Assembly (NCBI GenBank): GCA_027923505.1
Contig: BROI01000007.1
Location: 620,001 to 684,000 of the forward strand
DNA length: 64,000 nucleotides
From: Mayamaea pseudoterrestris
Taxonomy: Eukaryota > Bacillariophyta > Bacillariophyceae > Sellaphorales > Sellaphoraceae
Direction of reading: 5' to 3'
Shown here one piece after another: positions 19,718 to 29,618 of this stretch. How positions within the stretch are numbered: position 1 is the first letter of the stretch; the number at the start of each line of letters is the position of its first letter. The notes below the pieces were generated by a model. The model was not told the DNA's origin, made no database searches, and saw only the letters and a program-made list of their open reading frames with translations. A program made the translations under genes and the position numbers.

Positions 19718-20093
19718 GAATCTGACTGTCCTTTGTGTAATACTGCAATGGTTGCGAGTTGTTATTTAGCCTACAAGTGGCAACATGAATGATGCAAGAA
19801 TCGACAGTGAAAATAATTTGGTCGGTGGGGAGATGGGGGCACATTCCAAAATTGAGTAACGGTTCGACACCAGCTACGGGGAGCTTTGGTCGTACATGAT
19901 GTATATATTAACTGTAAAAGTCAACATTTTTGCAAGTGCCATTTTTTAGCTCCGTAACAATAGGCATACTACTCTACTACACAGAGTACGTATAATAATG
20001 TATCAGGAGCTTTGCTTCGCTATACCCACTGACTACCGTATATTTGGAGCATTTGGTCGCGTGATTTACCGTCTTGAGTGAACGTCACATGTG
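19718..20093. promoter_or_regulatory. Intergenic spacer
   Basis: A 376-bp AT-rich spacer upstream of the PHO88-like gene and downstream of the next minus-strand gene. I see no coding signature; it probably holds the PHO88-like promoter. Confidence 0.3.
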
Positions 20094-21905
20094 TTAAAGG
20101 TGTTTGTCAGACGACTTAAAGTAGGGTTCAGCACTCGTCTGTACTTTGTTCTTGACTTTAAGGCCACCTTGTGCAGCAGCCCAGGCTGCCGCTTCTGACA
20201 GGTACTGGCAAAACACTGTACACAAGTAGTTCACGCTGCGGCAATTGGCATCCTGTGCAGATTTCGTTGCAATCCTTACCGCTTCGATCGCCGACTCCAA
20301 GTGACACAACACTTCATACATCAACGTTGCTTCAGTGGTGCGGCCATACTCTTTGCCTGGCACCTTGGCGCTGGAGATTGGCGGCCACTGCAACAAGGCA
20401 ACATCAAAGGACGATAGAGCAAGAAGGAGAAGCGCTTGGGCTCGTACGTAGTCGTCCGCAAAATCATAGTTAATCTTGTTGCGCAAAATGTCAATGGCGA
20501 CAGTCGAGGCCACGAGACAGAACCACGACAAACTCTTAGCATCGGACGCGCGATTCAAGATTTTGTCCCGGTTGTCAAGGATTGGCCGGGTGTTCAAGAC
20601 GTGGGTGCGCCACTCGGGAATATTAAGAACGCACTCAAACGCTTTGGCAAGCAGATGAACCTTCAGCAAGCCGGTGGAGACTGGTGTGAGCTCGATCATC
20701 GCTGACCAAGTGAGATACCCCTGTGCATCCGGATAATTCGTGTTGGGCACCTGTCCAACGATTGTCATGTTTCGAAATACTGCCTCGGCAGTCGTCTTGG
20801 TCCAACTGTCATAAGCTGCTCCATCCAATTCCTTCATTCCACTCGTCAGGGTCAAGAGAATGTTGTGGATGTGTTCGACTGAGTCAAGTATCAACTCATC
20901 TAATGACAATCGCAAAAAAGTTGTCGTGATCATCGTTGCAATGGCTGGATCGAGACTTATCTTTCCATCACGCGAAAGTCCTTTGTCCCAGAGTGATAGC
21001 AAATGCTCGAGTCCACTAACATTGCATATAAAGTCAACGCTTAGCTTACCATTCTCTTTCTCGTCGAAAGGTAATGTGTTTTGAATGAGATCGATCCACA
21101 CGGTGAGGCAATCGAGCAATGCCGTCCATGACTTGAACCAGCAAGTTTGTGGAAGCAGTCCATTTTGAATAATTTCTGTCAGTGCTTGTTTTGACGCTTC
21201 GGCAAGTTGATTTTCTGGAAGTAGACTAAGCGCCGAACAAAAAAGCCACGAACAGACACTTTCCAAGCCCGCCCTGCTGTCGTCGGTCGCCTGGACGACC
21301 TCGGCGAGTCGACCGACTTGCAAGAACTTAATGAGACACCCCTCGCCTTCAGCAAGTACATCATCCAATCGGCGCAGCCATGTCATTTCTTTTCGCGTTA
21401 AACCATCAATATCCATGCTGGTCTCCTGCTGCACATGTTGGTTGATTATTTGCTGTAGTGCGGCAATCGCCTCGTCCGTTGTCTGAAATGACTTGAAATT
21501 GTCATTCGTCGCTCGCGCCGGATCATATTGAATCATCGTTCGTTTCCCGTATCGCTCATGTTGACATGTCTGAATGGCTTCTATGCGTGCCTTGAGCTCG
21601 TCATCCGGCAAGGCATTGTCGGTGTATAGTCCATAAAGGCCTTCGAGTTCTCTATTTACAGCTTTAGTGTTTGATTGAGCAACTTCTGAGACCATATCCG
21701 TCAACGGATCATCGTTCATATCTTTGTATGCTCCCTGGTCGGTGAGCCGTGATCGTTGCAAGAAGCGCTCATTGTTTTCGGCGATGCACAAATCTAGAAA
21801 GGTGTCTTCGTCTTCGAGTTGTTTCTTTTCCCCTGGCGTTCGCAAGGGAGTCTTATTGTAGTTCATGTCTTCCAATGAGCTTTCGTCGCTTTCCAAATCA
21901 GTCAT
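20094..21905 (-). CDS. Unassigned 603-residue helical protein
   Basis: A long single-exon frame; I do not recognise the family. The start at 21905 gives an acidic N-terminus (MTDLESDESSLEDM). The frame stays open back to ATG 22109, but that stretch contains a GTGCGCCT repeat and overlaps the opposite gene's start, so it is probably promoter. The protein is rich in Leu and Ala, with regular amphipathic helices from about 150 to the end, suggesting an ARM/HEAT-like or other helical repeat scaffold. No signal peptide or membrane segment is seen. Divergent from the gene at 22080, with which it must share a promoter region. Confidence 0.75.
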   Translation of the reverse strand: MTDLESDESSLEDMNYNKTPLRTPGEKKQLEDEDTFLDLCIAENNERFLQRSRLTDQGAYKDMNDDPLTDMVSEVAQSNTKAVNRELEGLYGLYTDNALPDDELKARIEAIQTCQHERYGKRTMIQYDPARATNDNFKSFQTTDEAIAALQQIINQHVQQETSMDIDGLTRKEMTWLRRLDDVLAEGEGCLIKFLQVGRLAEVVQATDDSRAGLESVCSWLFCSALSLLPENQLAEASKQALTEIIQNGLLPQTCWFKSWTALLDCLTVWIDLIQNTLPFDEKENGKLSVDFICNVSGLEHLLSLWDKGLSRDGKISLDPAIATMITTTFLRLSLDELILDSVEHIHNILLTLTSGMKELDGAAYDSWTKTTAEAVFRNMTIVGQVPNTNYPDAQGYLTWSAMIELTPVSTGLLKVHLLAKAFECVLNIPEWRTHVLNTRPILDNRDKILNRASDAKSLSWFCLVASTVAIDILRNKINYDFADDYVRAQALLLLALSSFDVALLQWPPISSAKVPGKEYGRTTEATLMYEVLCHLESAIEAVRIATKSAQDANCRSVNYLCTVFCQYLSEAAAWAAAQGGLKVKNKVQTSAEPYFKSSDKHL

Positions 21906-22079
21906 GGTGACAGAATAGGTACTGTACATTCGAGGTGGAAAGTTGGCAGTGTGTGAGCCTGTGCGCCTGTGCGCCTGTGATGAGCGCTTGGCGCACAGAC
22001 CGGGCCAATGCGATCTACGTGGCAATGACGTCATATTCGTCCAATTAAAGTCTTCATCTGGTTTTTGTGGCGCGCCACC

Positions 22080-23849
22080 ATGAATCTTGCCGCGCTTCGT
22101 TTCGAACATATTTTTCGACCGAAGCCTTCTCTCGCAATTCTCTCACAACATTGTTACATTTTCCATATAAGAGCAATGCCCTTTCATCACTATCTTCCTG
22201 CTGGGATCTGTATTACAAGAGCGCTTGGCCGACGATACATTTGTCAATCGACATGGTCCTCTTCCTCGCAACTTCGGAGCGTTTCAACGACGACTCGCGA
22301 TGCCACAGTCCAGAAACAATTACAATCGTCGTCCGAATCGACACAGCCAAGGAGTCTTCGAGTCTTGGCGCAGGAAGCGGATCGATTGACGCGCATGGCG
22401 TCCGACTACCGATCACCCGTTTTGAACGAATCTCCACAGAAGCGCCACTCGGACGTTATCATATCCGACTATGCAAGAGCACTGCAGACTGCTAATGAGT
22501 TGTTGAAACTATTGCATTCAACTCACGATAGTCCTGGTAGCGATGATGCGATGGATGGCATTGGAAGCGATGAATCTGCTGCTGGATATATGACGAGCTT
22601 GCATCGATCCTTGCTGACAGTTATTTCTTGGTGCACTCGGATAGTTTTAAGAGTTGAGCTGAAAAATGGGGAAAGTACTACTATCAACGCATTGTCTCCA
22701 CAAGCAGTTGGCGCGACTGCTGGTGACGATGAAGTCAACCTTGACCTCCTGTTTTTGACGGCGATGCAACTGGCTCGCCGCGCTCATCAACTACACCTGC
22801 CGCTCCACCTTCCTTTGTACGAACAACTTGTCAGGGCCGCCGCCATAGTCTCTTACAGGGATGATCTGGTGGAGCAAACTTTGGAAATCAACTCATGGAT
22901 TGACGGCACTTCCTTGAACGCGACGGTGGATGCGTCCTTGTTTGCACATGCCATCTGCGCTTTGGTGAAAACTCACGATTTTCCCCAAATCGTCACTTTG
23001 ATGAATGGCATGCAATACATTTACGATATTAAATACTTGCCGTATGATTTGACAAGTAACTTGTTGCAGCAATTACGAACGATTGCGCAGCAACAACACG
23101 TTAATCTAACAGCGGAAAGTGAGAATACGCCGCGAAACAAACGAGACGCAAGGCGACATGCAACTCGAGCAATGAAACAACGCACTGCATTGACCTTGGA
23201 ACGAAACATGACTCAACTACTATCGCTTCTGGAGCCGTCGGTCAATTTTTACTTGCATCAACAGTCGAACAATCTAAAAAAGTCGTTGCGGCTGGACATG
23301 AAGGATTTGCTGAGTGAAATGGAGTCATCGCACCAGCAAAAGGATGAGATGGCCACTTCTTTGGAAGACTCGCTGGATTTGGATGAGCACATTGATACTC
23401 TAAATGATAATGATGGATCGACTGGCAGAGCTGCTTCGGTCGGGGATGCCATTTCAGTAGTAGATTGCGCGGATCGAATTGCACGACGTCGATTATCGGA
23501 GCTTTTGAAGACGAAGAGTTTCGAGACTAAAGCAGTCCGTATTGGCTCTCGCAGTGACTGCGATAGCGATGAGAGTGTGGATGTGGGGGAAAGTCGAGAC
23601 TACTTATACATGCGGGAGTTTGGTGAATCTTCGCACGATGTCCCAGATGTAACAGCACAATTTACCAAGCTCAATTTTGGCCGTCCAATTTTATTCAGTG
23701 CTGTATACGAGCATATGTTATTGCAGAGCGAGTTTGACGAAATGGAACAAGACTTTCTTGATTCGTTCATGATGGACAATACCGACTCTGGGTCTGATTT
23801 CGATGATGATGATGATGATGACGACGACGACGACGACGACGAATTCTAA
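22080..23849 (+). CDS. Unassigned, probably organellar helical-repeat protein with poly-Asp tail
   Basis: A single exon of 589 codons from ATG 22080; an in-frame ATG at 22176 would give a basic, Ser-rich, mitochondrion-like presequence. The middle (about 220-320) contains paired amphipathic helices, for example LFLTAMQLARRAHQLHLP, resembling pentatricopeptide-type repeats, but no clear PPR signature repeats. The C-terminal end is a run of Asp residues encoded by (GAT)n(GAC)n at about 23803-23846, a coding microsatellite prone to length change. If it is PPR-like it would bind organellar RNA; this is a guess. Confidence 0.75.
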   Translation: MNLAALRFEHIFRPKPSLAILSQHCYIFHIRAMPFHHYLPAGICITRALGRRYICQSTWSSSSQLRSVSTTTRDATVQKQLQSSSESTQPRSLRVLAQEADRLTRMASDYRSPVLNESPQKRHSDVIISDYARALQTANELLKLLHSTHDSPGSDDAMDGIGSDESAAGYMTSLHRSLLTVISWCTRIVLRVELKNGESTTINALSPQAVGATAGDDEVNLDLLFLTAMQLARRAHQLHLPLHLPLYEQLVRAAAIVSYRDDLVEQTLEINSWIDGTSLNATVDASLFAHAICALVKTHDFPQIVTLMNGMQYIYDIKYLPYDLTSNLLQQLRTIAQQQHVNLTAESENTPRNKRDARRHATRAMKQRTALTLERNMTQLLSLLEPSVNFYLHQQSNNLKKSLRLDMKDLLSEMESSHQQKDEMATSLEDSLDLDEHIDTLNDNDGSTGRAASVGDAISVVDCADRIARRRLSELLKTKSFETKAVRIGSRSDCDSDESVDVGESRDYLYMREFGESSHDVPDVTAQFTKLNFGRPILFSAVYEHMLLQSEFDEMEQDFLDSFMMDNTDSGSDFDDDDDDDDDDDDDEF

Positions 23850-24137
23850 TCACAATTACGCTTTCTTCTACTGTAATGCTATGCACGCATTGCGAAGTAT
23901 ATTTCCTCCCTTGCTAACTGTAAGTACAGTATTTCTCAGTTTTTGCGCCGATATTATGTTGCATTGTCCAATACCTGTGCGACTAGCAAACGACGGACGG
24001 AGTTGCATCTGCCGCGCCAATGATGTGGGTGCGTCAGCCGCCACGGGTCGCAAATCGGTTGCTTTGATCTGTCTGCACAGTTCAACTTCCTGTACTTGCT
24101 TCGTTTGATAAAGCTGACTAACATTTATAAGTCTATC

Positions 24138-25386
24138 ATGTCTTCAGCTAATCAGAATCTCAAGCTTGTAAGTGCATAGTAAATGCGTATTGACACGCGT
24201 CGTCGCGGAAGGCGTTTATGGAATGTTTGTTACTACGAAACATTCTTCGACAGCAGTCAACGGCCAACGGATCGACATCAATGTATATATGATACTTGTA
24301 TTATTATTTGTGTGCGTATCGTCATCTCATGTCCGTGTTTGTTGGTGGCAACAACGCCCTTCCTCCTTCAGCTCCTCTTGGTGGGCGCCTGGTATGCGGG
24401 CAACACGTTCTACAACATTTACAACAAGAAGGCGGCCAACATGCTTCATGCACATTGGTTTCTTGCCGCTGCTCAGTTAGTGGTTGGTATCGTCTGGTCA
24501 CTCGTCATGTGGGTCACTGGAGTGCGCAAGGCTCCGCGTTTGACGGCGCAGGACATTGCCTCGTGCATTCCCATCGGGCTTTTTGCGGCTTTGGCACATG
24601 CTGGGTCCGTCCTGGCGTCGGCTGTCGGTGCCGTCAGTTTTGCACAAATTGTCAAGGCATGTGAGCCTGTATTTGCTGCGGTTGTTGGAGTTCTTATTCC
24701 ACCTGCCGATATCAAGCCGATGCTTGCATACCTCATGTTGCTGCCCATTGTCGGAGGTGTCGGCCTCGCATGTATCAAGGAAGGCAAGGGAGTAGACATC
24801 AACTACACTGCTTTTGCATATGCTTCTATGGCGAACGTTGCGGCTGCTTTAAAGGGAAAGCTTGGAGGATCTGTCACCAAGGCACTCAAGGGTGACAAAA
24901 ATAAGAACATGGATGCCGCCAATGTAAGCAAATAATGATGTTCCTAGTCTAATGATGGTCCTTTCGCCCATCAATCCTCCTAACAAACGGCCCACACAGG
25001 TGTATGCTGTCATGAATATCATTTCCTTTATATGCACGGTCCCCATGGTCATCATCACGGAAATGTCAACTTTGCCGGCCGAGTGGAACGCTGCCGTCGC
25101 AAAGCATGGGACTTATGCGCTTGTCTACAACATTGTGCTTAGTGGCTTTTGCTTCTACATCTACAACGAGTTTGCCTTTGCTTTCACTGCACAGGTTGGC
25201 GCTGTCACTTCGTCTGTATTAAATACAGCCAAACGCGTCATTATCATTGTTGTTTCGGCCGTTGTTTTCAATGAAGCCATGGAACGAAACACTGTCCTTG
25301 GATCGGCTATCGCCATTGTTGGAACATTTGCTTACTCGCTCGCTTCCAAGGCATCAACAGCGGCACCAAAGAAGAAGACAGCCTAA
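24138..25386 (+). CDS. Triose-phosphate/phosphate-translocator family carrier without presequence
   Basis: Three exons: 24138-24167 (ten codons), 24372-24923 and 25000-25386, phase 0, GT-AG. The protein starts MSSANQNLKL then VGAWYAGNTFYNIYNKKAAN, HWFLAAAQLVVG, ACEPVFAA, and ends with QVGAVTSSVLNTAKRVIIIVVS, all hallmarks of the plastid phosphate translocator (TPT/PPT/GPT) family with about ten membrane segments. There is no signal peptide or ASAFAP motif, so it would sit in an outer plastid membrane or the ER rather than the inner envelope; presequence-less TPT paralogues are known from diatoms. It exchanges phosphorylated C3/C5/C6 compounds for phosphate. The C-terminus is lysine-rich (KKKTA). 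Confidence 0.9.
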
Positions 25387-26500
25387 TCGCAGTTGCCAGT
25401 AAGTAGCTTGCTATGTGTTAGAGTTTACTAGCAACATGTCAAAACCAGACACTCTGGAACAGCTTGCTAGATAAACTTAGCTTACTGTCTAATGCCGCGA
25501 TGACGGTATTGTAAGACTTCCGTCACTATCAACCACAGTTGAGTTGGCAATCTATTTGTGTAAGAGAAGGGAGTTGATGCAGACTAAGTGACCACTGGGC
25601 AACATATTGCTTGGAAAATCTGTGCTGCGAATAGCCGACATGACGCCTCTTCCAAGGGTTGAATACGACCATATCATGCACTGCTCTATGCGGGTTCAAG
25701 AGTTATCAAACTTCTTGTTCGTAAGGTTTGATATGGTTTAGGCGTACAGTACCGTAGTATCGATGCTCGAAAGCTACTTGTACCGGTAGTCATGGCTGTA
25801 AACGTGCTAGCCAATCTAGCAAAGGCGATCCGGTACAGCATTTTGACTAGCGGTATTCGTCTGACCGCCAAGAAACACCATTATTGGACTACAAAGAAGT
25901 CGTCAATTTTAAAGTAACGTAACGATTGCTGACTACTGCTCGATCATGGTTCATGGTTTGTTGCTTATTCTTTGGGTTGATATGAAAAATGCTCTGAATC
26001 TTACCCCCGTCAGAGTGCGTGATTTAATTTAGCTTGAATGATAATATATCCAATGTCCAGGATAACAGAATAACGAGCTCCATCACGCCAATTGAAAGGA
26101 TAGCATGTTGTGGTCGGAGACGACTGACGAATATGAATTATGAATGCTCGCTGCGAACTTTTCTCCCCATCATGATCGGTTTCGACGTTCGGAAGGGTTC
26201 GGTGTTGTCGTAGGCGACAAAGCGTTTGATGGATGGACTACAATGAACGGCATGTACCGGAAGATACGAGACCTGCATTGAATGTTTCGTCGGTACAAAT
26301 GTGTGACTGGAGCCTGTGCTGACTGTGTGACGGACGGCACGAATCGCCAAACAAACATATGAAAACGTCATTATGTCGCACGATCAATAAACTTACCGCG
26401 TTACTAACTTTCACCGCGAACCTACGAAAGCCAAGGACAACGTGACTCTGCTTAGTGCCCTCTTGCATCGTTTGATCTGTCTTTGGCTCAGTCGTTCACC
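25387..26500. other. 1.1-kb intergenic region
   Basis: No frame looks coding. It contains the palindrome TACCGGTA at 25781 followed by GTCATG. The region just upstream of 26501 must hold the RPS24 promoter. No RNA gene was recognised by eye. Confidence 0.4.
25781..25788. other. TACCGGTA palindrome
   Basis: An exact copy, extended to TACCGGTAGTCATG as at 63531. Confidence 0.4.
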
Positions 26501-26991
26501 ATGAGTGCCGTTGTAGTAAAGACGCGTAAATTTAAGAAGAATCCTCTGCTCTCGCGAAAGCAGGTACGCTTCTTTTTCGACGAATGGAACTGCTGATATT
26601 CGCGAGAATGATTATCTCACTTCTTCCTTGCGCGTTTCTTCTGCAGTTCATTGTTGATATCATTCATCCTGGACGCCCTAATGTTCCCAAGACTGAGCTG
26701 CAAGATGTCGTCGGAGGCATGTACAAGGCTGATCCTAAATTGACTGTTCTCTTTGGCTTCCGAACCAAATTTGGTGGTGGCCGCAGCACTGGCTTTTGCT
26801 TGATCTATGATTCGGAGGACGCCATGCGGAAGTTCGAGCCCAAGCATAGACTAATTCGCAAGGGAGTTTTGGAGAAGAAGGAGTACTCCAGAAAAGCAAT
26901 GAAGGAGGCAAAGAACAAAGGCAAGAAGATTCGTGGTACTGGCGCAAGCATTGCCAAGCACAAGGCCAAGCGCGCTGCTGGCGATGATTAA
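26501..26991 (+). CDS. RPS24: 40S ribosomal protein S24e
   Basis: Two exons: 26501-26563 and 26647-26991 with an 83-bp GT-AG intron, phase 0, giving 135 residues, the usual S24e length. Sequence landmarks: VKTRKFKKNPLLSRKQ, DIIHPGRPNVPKTEL, FGFRTKFGGGRSTGFCLIYD and a lysine-rich tail. It is a structural component of the small ribosomal subunit. The intron close to the start codon is common in ribosomal protein genes. Confidence 0.97.
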
Positions 26992-27086
26992 ACTACCATT
27001 CCTTCGCACACTGGATATAATAGTAGATATTCCTATTGCTTTGTTGAGTGTAGTTCTTTGGTATATATACTATGGTGCGGCAGGCA

Positions 27087-28079
27087 TTATGCTAACTTTG
27101 CTAGCAACGATAACAGTTGCTCCCATAGTTCCAATTCAATAGCTGCATGAGTGTGCAATGCTTCGTCACAATCCATGCTGCGTAAAGCATGAATGCGGTC
27201 CACTCCAAGCGCAGCCAGATCATTATTTCGCCGTTTATCAACAAAAATTAGATCGCGTTCTATCAACTGCAGCATCAACGATAATGACAACTCTCGGGTA
27301 TCCGGCGACACAAACGTTGCCATGTATTCAGCTTCCACAAGCGCAAGGACAGATGCAAATCGACTCGTTCGCTGACTATCAGACTCGTCGGAAGTCAATA
27401 ATGCCGACAGAAAGAACATGGCACGCTTCTGCACGACTGGACTTCCTCCTTTGCGTAATGCCGACTCGAACAAAGGAACCGACTGCTCCAGCTTGCAAAA
27501 TACTGTCTCTGCGAGGTTGTTCTGGCGGACAATGGCCGACATGGCCTGTATCAAGCGTGCCTGAAAAGCGTCCTCCTGGTCATTGGTGAAGAACAAGTCA
27601 CTCAGAGTTTTCAAAGCTCCAGCCTCCAACATTTCCTTTTGCACTGGCGGGTTGTGCTGAGCCATTGTTGCGATAATTCCACAGCATTCGGCCCGTGTCG
27701 ATACAGGGACTTTAGGTTCTTGAATGCATCCCAGCAAGAATGCAACGCCCTTGAGTGCCGCGAATGCTCGAGCGTAATCAATCTGCTCTACAATCTCACG
27801 CAGCTCGAGCAACAACATTTCGAGGCCTTCTTCCTGTTCTTCCGTTATGTCAGCCCCGTCTATCTCCCTTCACTTTTCCATTCGTTGTGCTACCAATTGG
27901 AGAATCTCTTTCATGCGTTGATTCTCGTCAATGATGCCTTCTCGCATGACCTTGTCGAGAAATTCTCGGTCTTCCTGTGCCATGGGCGACAGATCGGTCG
28001 GTCTCGTTCCGTCGGAATACGTGAGTGACCATTTCAAGAGACCAAGCCAAGCCCAAGGGTTTGCAGTAGATGAAGTCAT
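27087..28079 (-). pseudogene. FES1: HSP70 nucleotide-exchange factor FES1/HSPBP1, with in-frame TGA
   Basis: The start at 28079 gives PWAWLGLLKWSLTYSDGT and then NQRMKEILQLVAQRMEK, typical of Fes1/HspBP1. Codon 70 (27872-27870) is TGA. The same frame reopens at once and continues through acidic residues, LREIVEQIDYARAFAALKG and armadillo-like repeats (AECCGIIATMAQHNPPVQ) to 27087. So the gene is contiguous in frame apart from one stop, total 331 codons. Fes1/HspBP1 releases ADP from cytosolic HSP70. The stop may be a disabling mutation, sequence error, readthrough or a very small intron; the only frame-keeping GT-AG intron I find would be 30 bp. Marked as interrupted rather than certainly dead, since the rest is well conserved. 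Confidence 0.8.
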
Positions 28080-28492
28080 GTTTGCACGCTATTGACAGCA
28101 CATAAGCTAGAGCAGAAGTGGTCTGGAGGTACTGTATGTAGTGAAGGTGAAGAGCAAAAAAGGTGCCGGTTGGGTCCATCCAGCGAGCGCGTGACGCTTG
28201 GCGTGTGACGAGGAAGTCGCTTGCGATGCGACACTCCAATCCGACCGACTGACTCACAACGAGCACGTCCTCTCGCCATCGTAGTAATATATTATCACCA
28301 TGGCATGATAATCGCCATGGCTGTTGACCAAGTACAGTACTTCCACGAAGCTCACCTTACTTGTAAAGCAAGTCAGTGAGAAGCTGCTAACGAGACGGCA
28401 TTCGATAGAGGCCAATTGGTGGCTGACGACTACTTCCGTTTCTGTATTCCGCACCTTCCCCATAGACCATTTAATTCTTCATTACAACCCCC
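28080..28492. promoter_or_regulatory. Shared divergent promoter region
   Basis: 413 bp between the divergent starts of the HSPBP1 and PhyH-family genes. It contains two inverted CATGG elements near 28298-28320 (CACCATGGCATGATAATCGCCATGG). No coding frame stands out. Confidence 0.3.
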
Positions 28493-29587
28493 ATGCGCCG
28501 AGTCTACTCTTGCATGGTGCTTCTTACTTCATTCTCTTTCAGTCGCGCTTTTCACTCGTCGTCTCCGTATTACTGGCATTACCTTAGGCGAACCTTTCGT
28601 GGCACGCCCATAATCGGAATGAATACCTTGGTTAGTGGAGACGGTCCAGCAGATCCCATCGAAATGACGGACGATGAGCGCTATCTCTTTGACTTGAATG
28701 GATATCTTGTGGTGCGCAATGTCTTCGCGCCGGAGCAGGTCCAACAAGCCAATGCTGCTATTGACAGGCATTCGCATGAGTTTGTTGAGCGAACCGACGG
28801 TGCACTTCGCAACGCGGTGGCTGGAACAAACTTTTATGGGACTGGACCTGGACGAAAGGATTTGGGCAAAGTGTTAGAATGGGGATCAGACTCGCAAGTG
28901 TTCAAGGAAGTCTTGGCGCATGCGCGACTCGTCCCAATGTTTCACGGCATTTTGGGCAAGGGCTATAGGATGGACCATCTTCCCTTTATTATTGCACAGG
29001 ACAAGGGCGCGGAAGGCTTTCAACTGCATGGAGGAACGATTGATTGCGTGTCGGGCGAGTACAATCCGCACTTGGCGTACGCGTGTCATCAAGGCACCAT
29101 TCGCACTGCCTTGCTTGGCTGCAGCCTCATTTTAACAGACCACAATCGAGATGACGGCGGGTTTTGCATCGTCCCGGGGAGTCACAAATCAAACTTTAAG
29201 ATGCCCAAGGGAATGGGGGATGGAGAACAGTATGCCGAGTTTATTCGTCAGCCAGTGACCAAGGCTGGGGATGTGGTACTTTTTAGTGAAGGAACGATTC
29301 ATGGGGCGTTGCCTTGGCAGCGCGACCAACAGCGCCGCGTCTGCCTGTACAGATTCAGCCCCGCTACGAATGCATATGGAAGATCTTACTTTGGTCATGA
29401 AGGTGGGGCTTGGCCAGTTGCTATATACGACGATTTGACTGACGCCCAGCGTGCCGTTTTAGAGCCGCCATATGCCAACAGGCTGGATAGACCAAACATC
29501 AACGCGGACAACTCCATTACTATCACGACGAGAGACGAGAGGAAAAAGCAGCACGACAAGGAGGTCTTTGGGACAAAATATTTTTAA
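28493..29587 (+). CDS. PhyH-family Fe(II)/2-oxoglutarate dioxygenase
   Basis: A 364-residue single exon. The N-terminus MRRVYSCMVLLTSFSFSRAFHSS is a signal peptide followed by an RAFHS motif, suggesting ER or plastid routing. The core has FDLNGYLVVRNVF, FQLHGG (H179), DDGGFCIVPGSHKSNF, TIHGALPW (H270) and RRVCLYRF, the double-stranded beta-helix of phytanoyl-CoA-dioxygenase-like proteins. H179 and H270 would bind iron and the Arg near 281 would bind 2-oxoglutarate. The expected acidic ligand two residues after the first His is Gly here (H-G-G). Substrate unknown; family members hydroxylate lipids, amino acids and natural products. Confidence 0.85.
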   Translation: MRRVYSCMVLLTSFSFSRAFHSSSPYYWHYLRRTFRGTPIIGMNTLVSGDGPADPIEMTDDERYLFDLNGYLVVRNVFAPEQVQQANAAIDRHSHEFVERTDGALRNAVAGTNFYGTGPGRKDLGKVLEWGSDSQVFKEVLAHARLVPMFHGILGKGYRMDHLPFIIAQDKGAEGFQLHGGTIDCVSGEYNPHLAYACHQGTIRTALLGCSLILTDHNRDDGGFCIVPGSHKSNFKMPKGMGDGEQYAEFIRQPVTKAGDVVLFSEGTIHGALPWQRDQQRRVCLYRFSPATNAYGRSYFGHEGGAWPVAIYDDLTDAQRAVLEPPYANRLDRPNINADNSITITTRDERKKQHDKEVFGTKYF

Positions 29588-29618
29588 GTTGATGCGTAAC
29601 AAACCATTAAACATAACG

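Noticed and set aside
27870-27872. Selenocysteine at the FES1 TGA
   Set aside because: The family has no conserved Cys here and no SECIS-like hairpin was recognised; other explanations are simpler.
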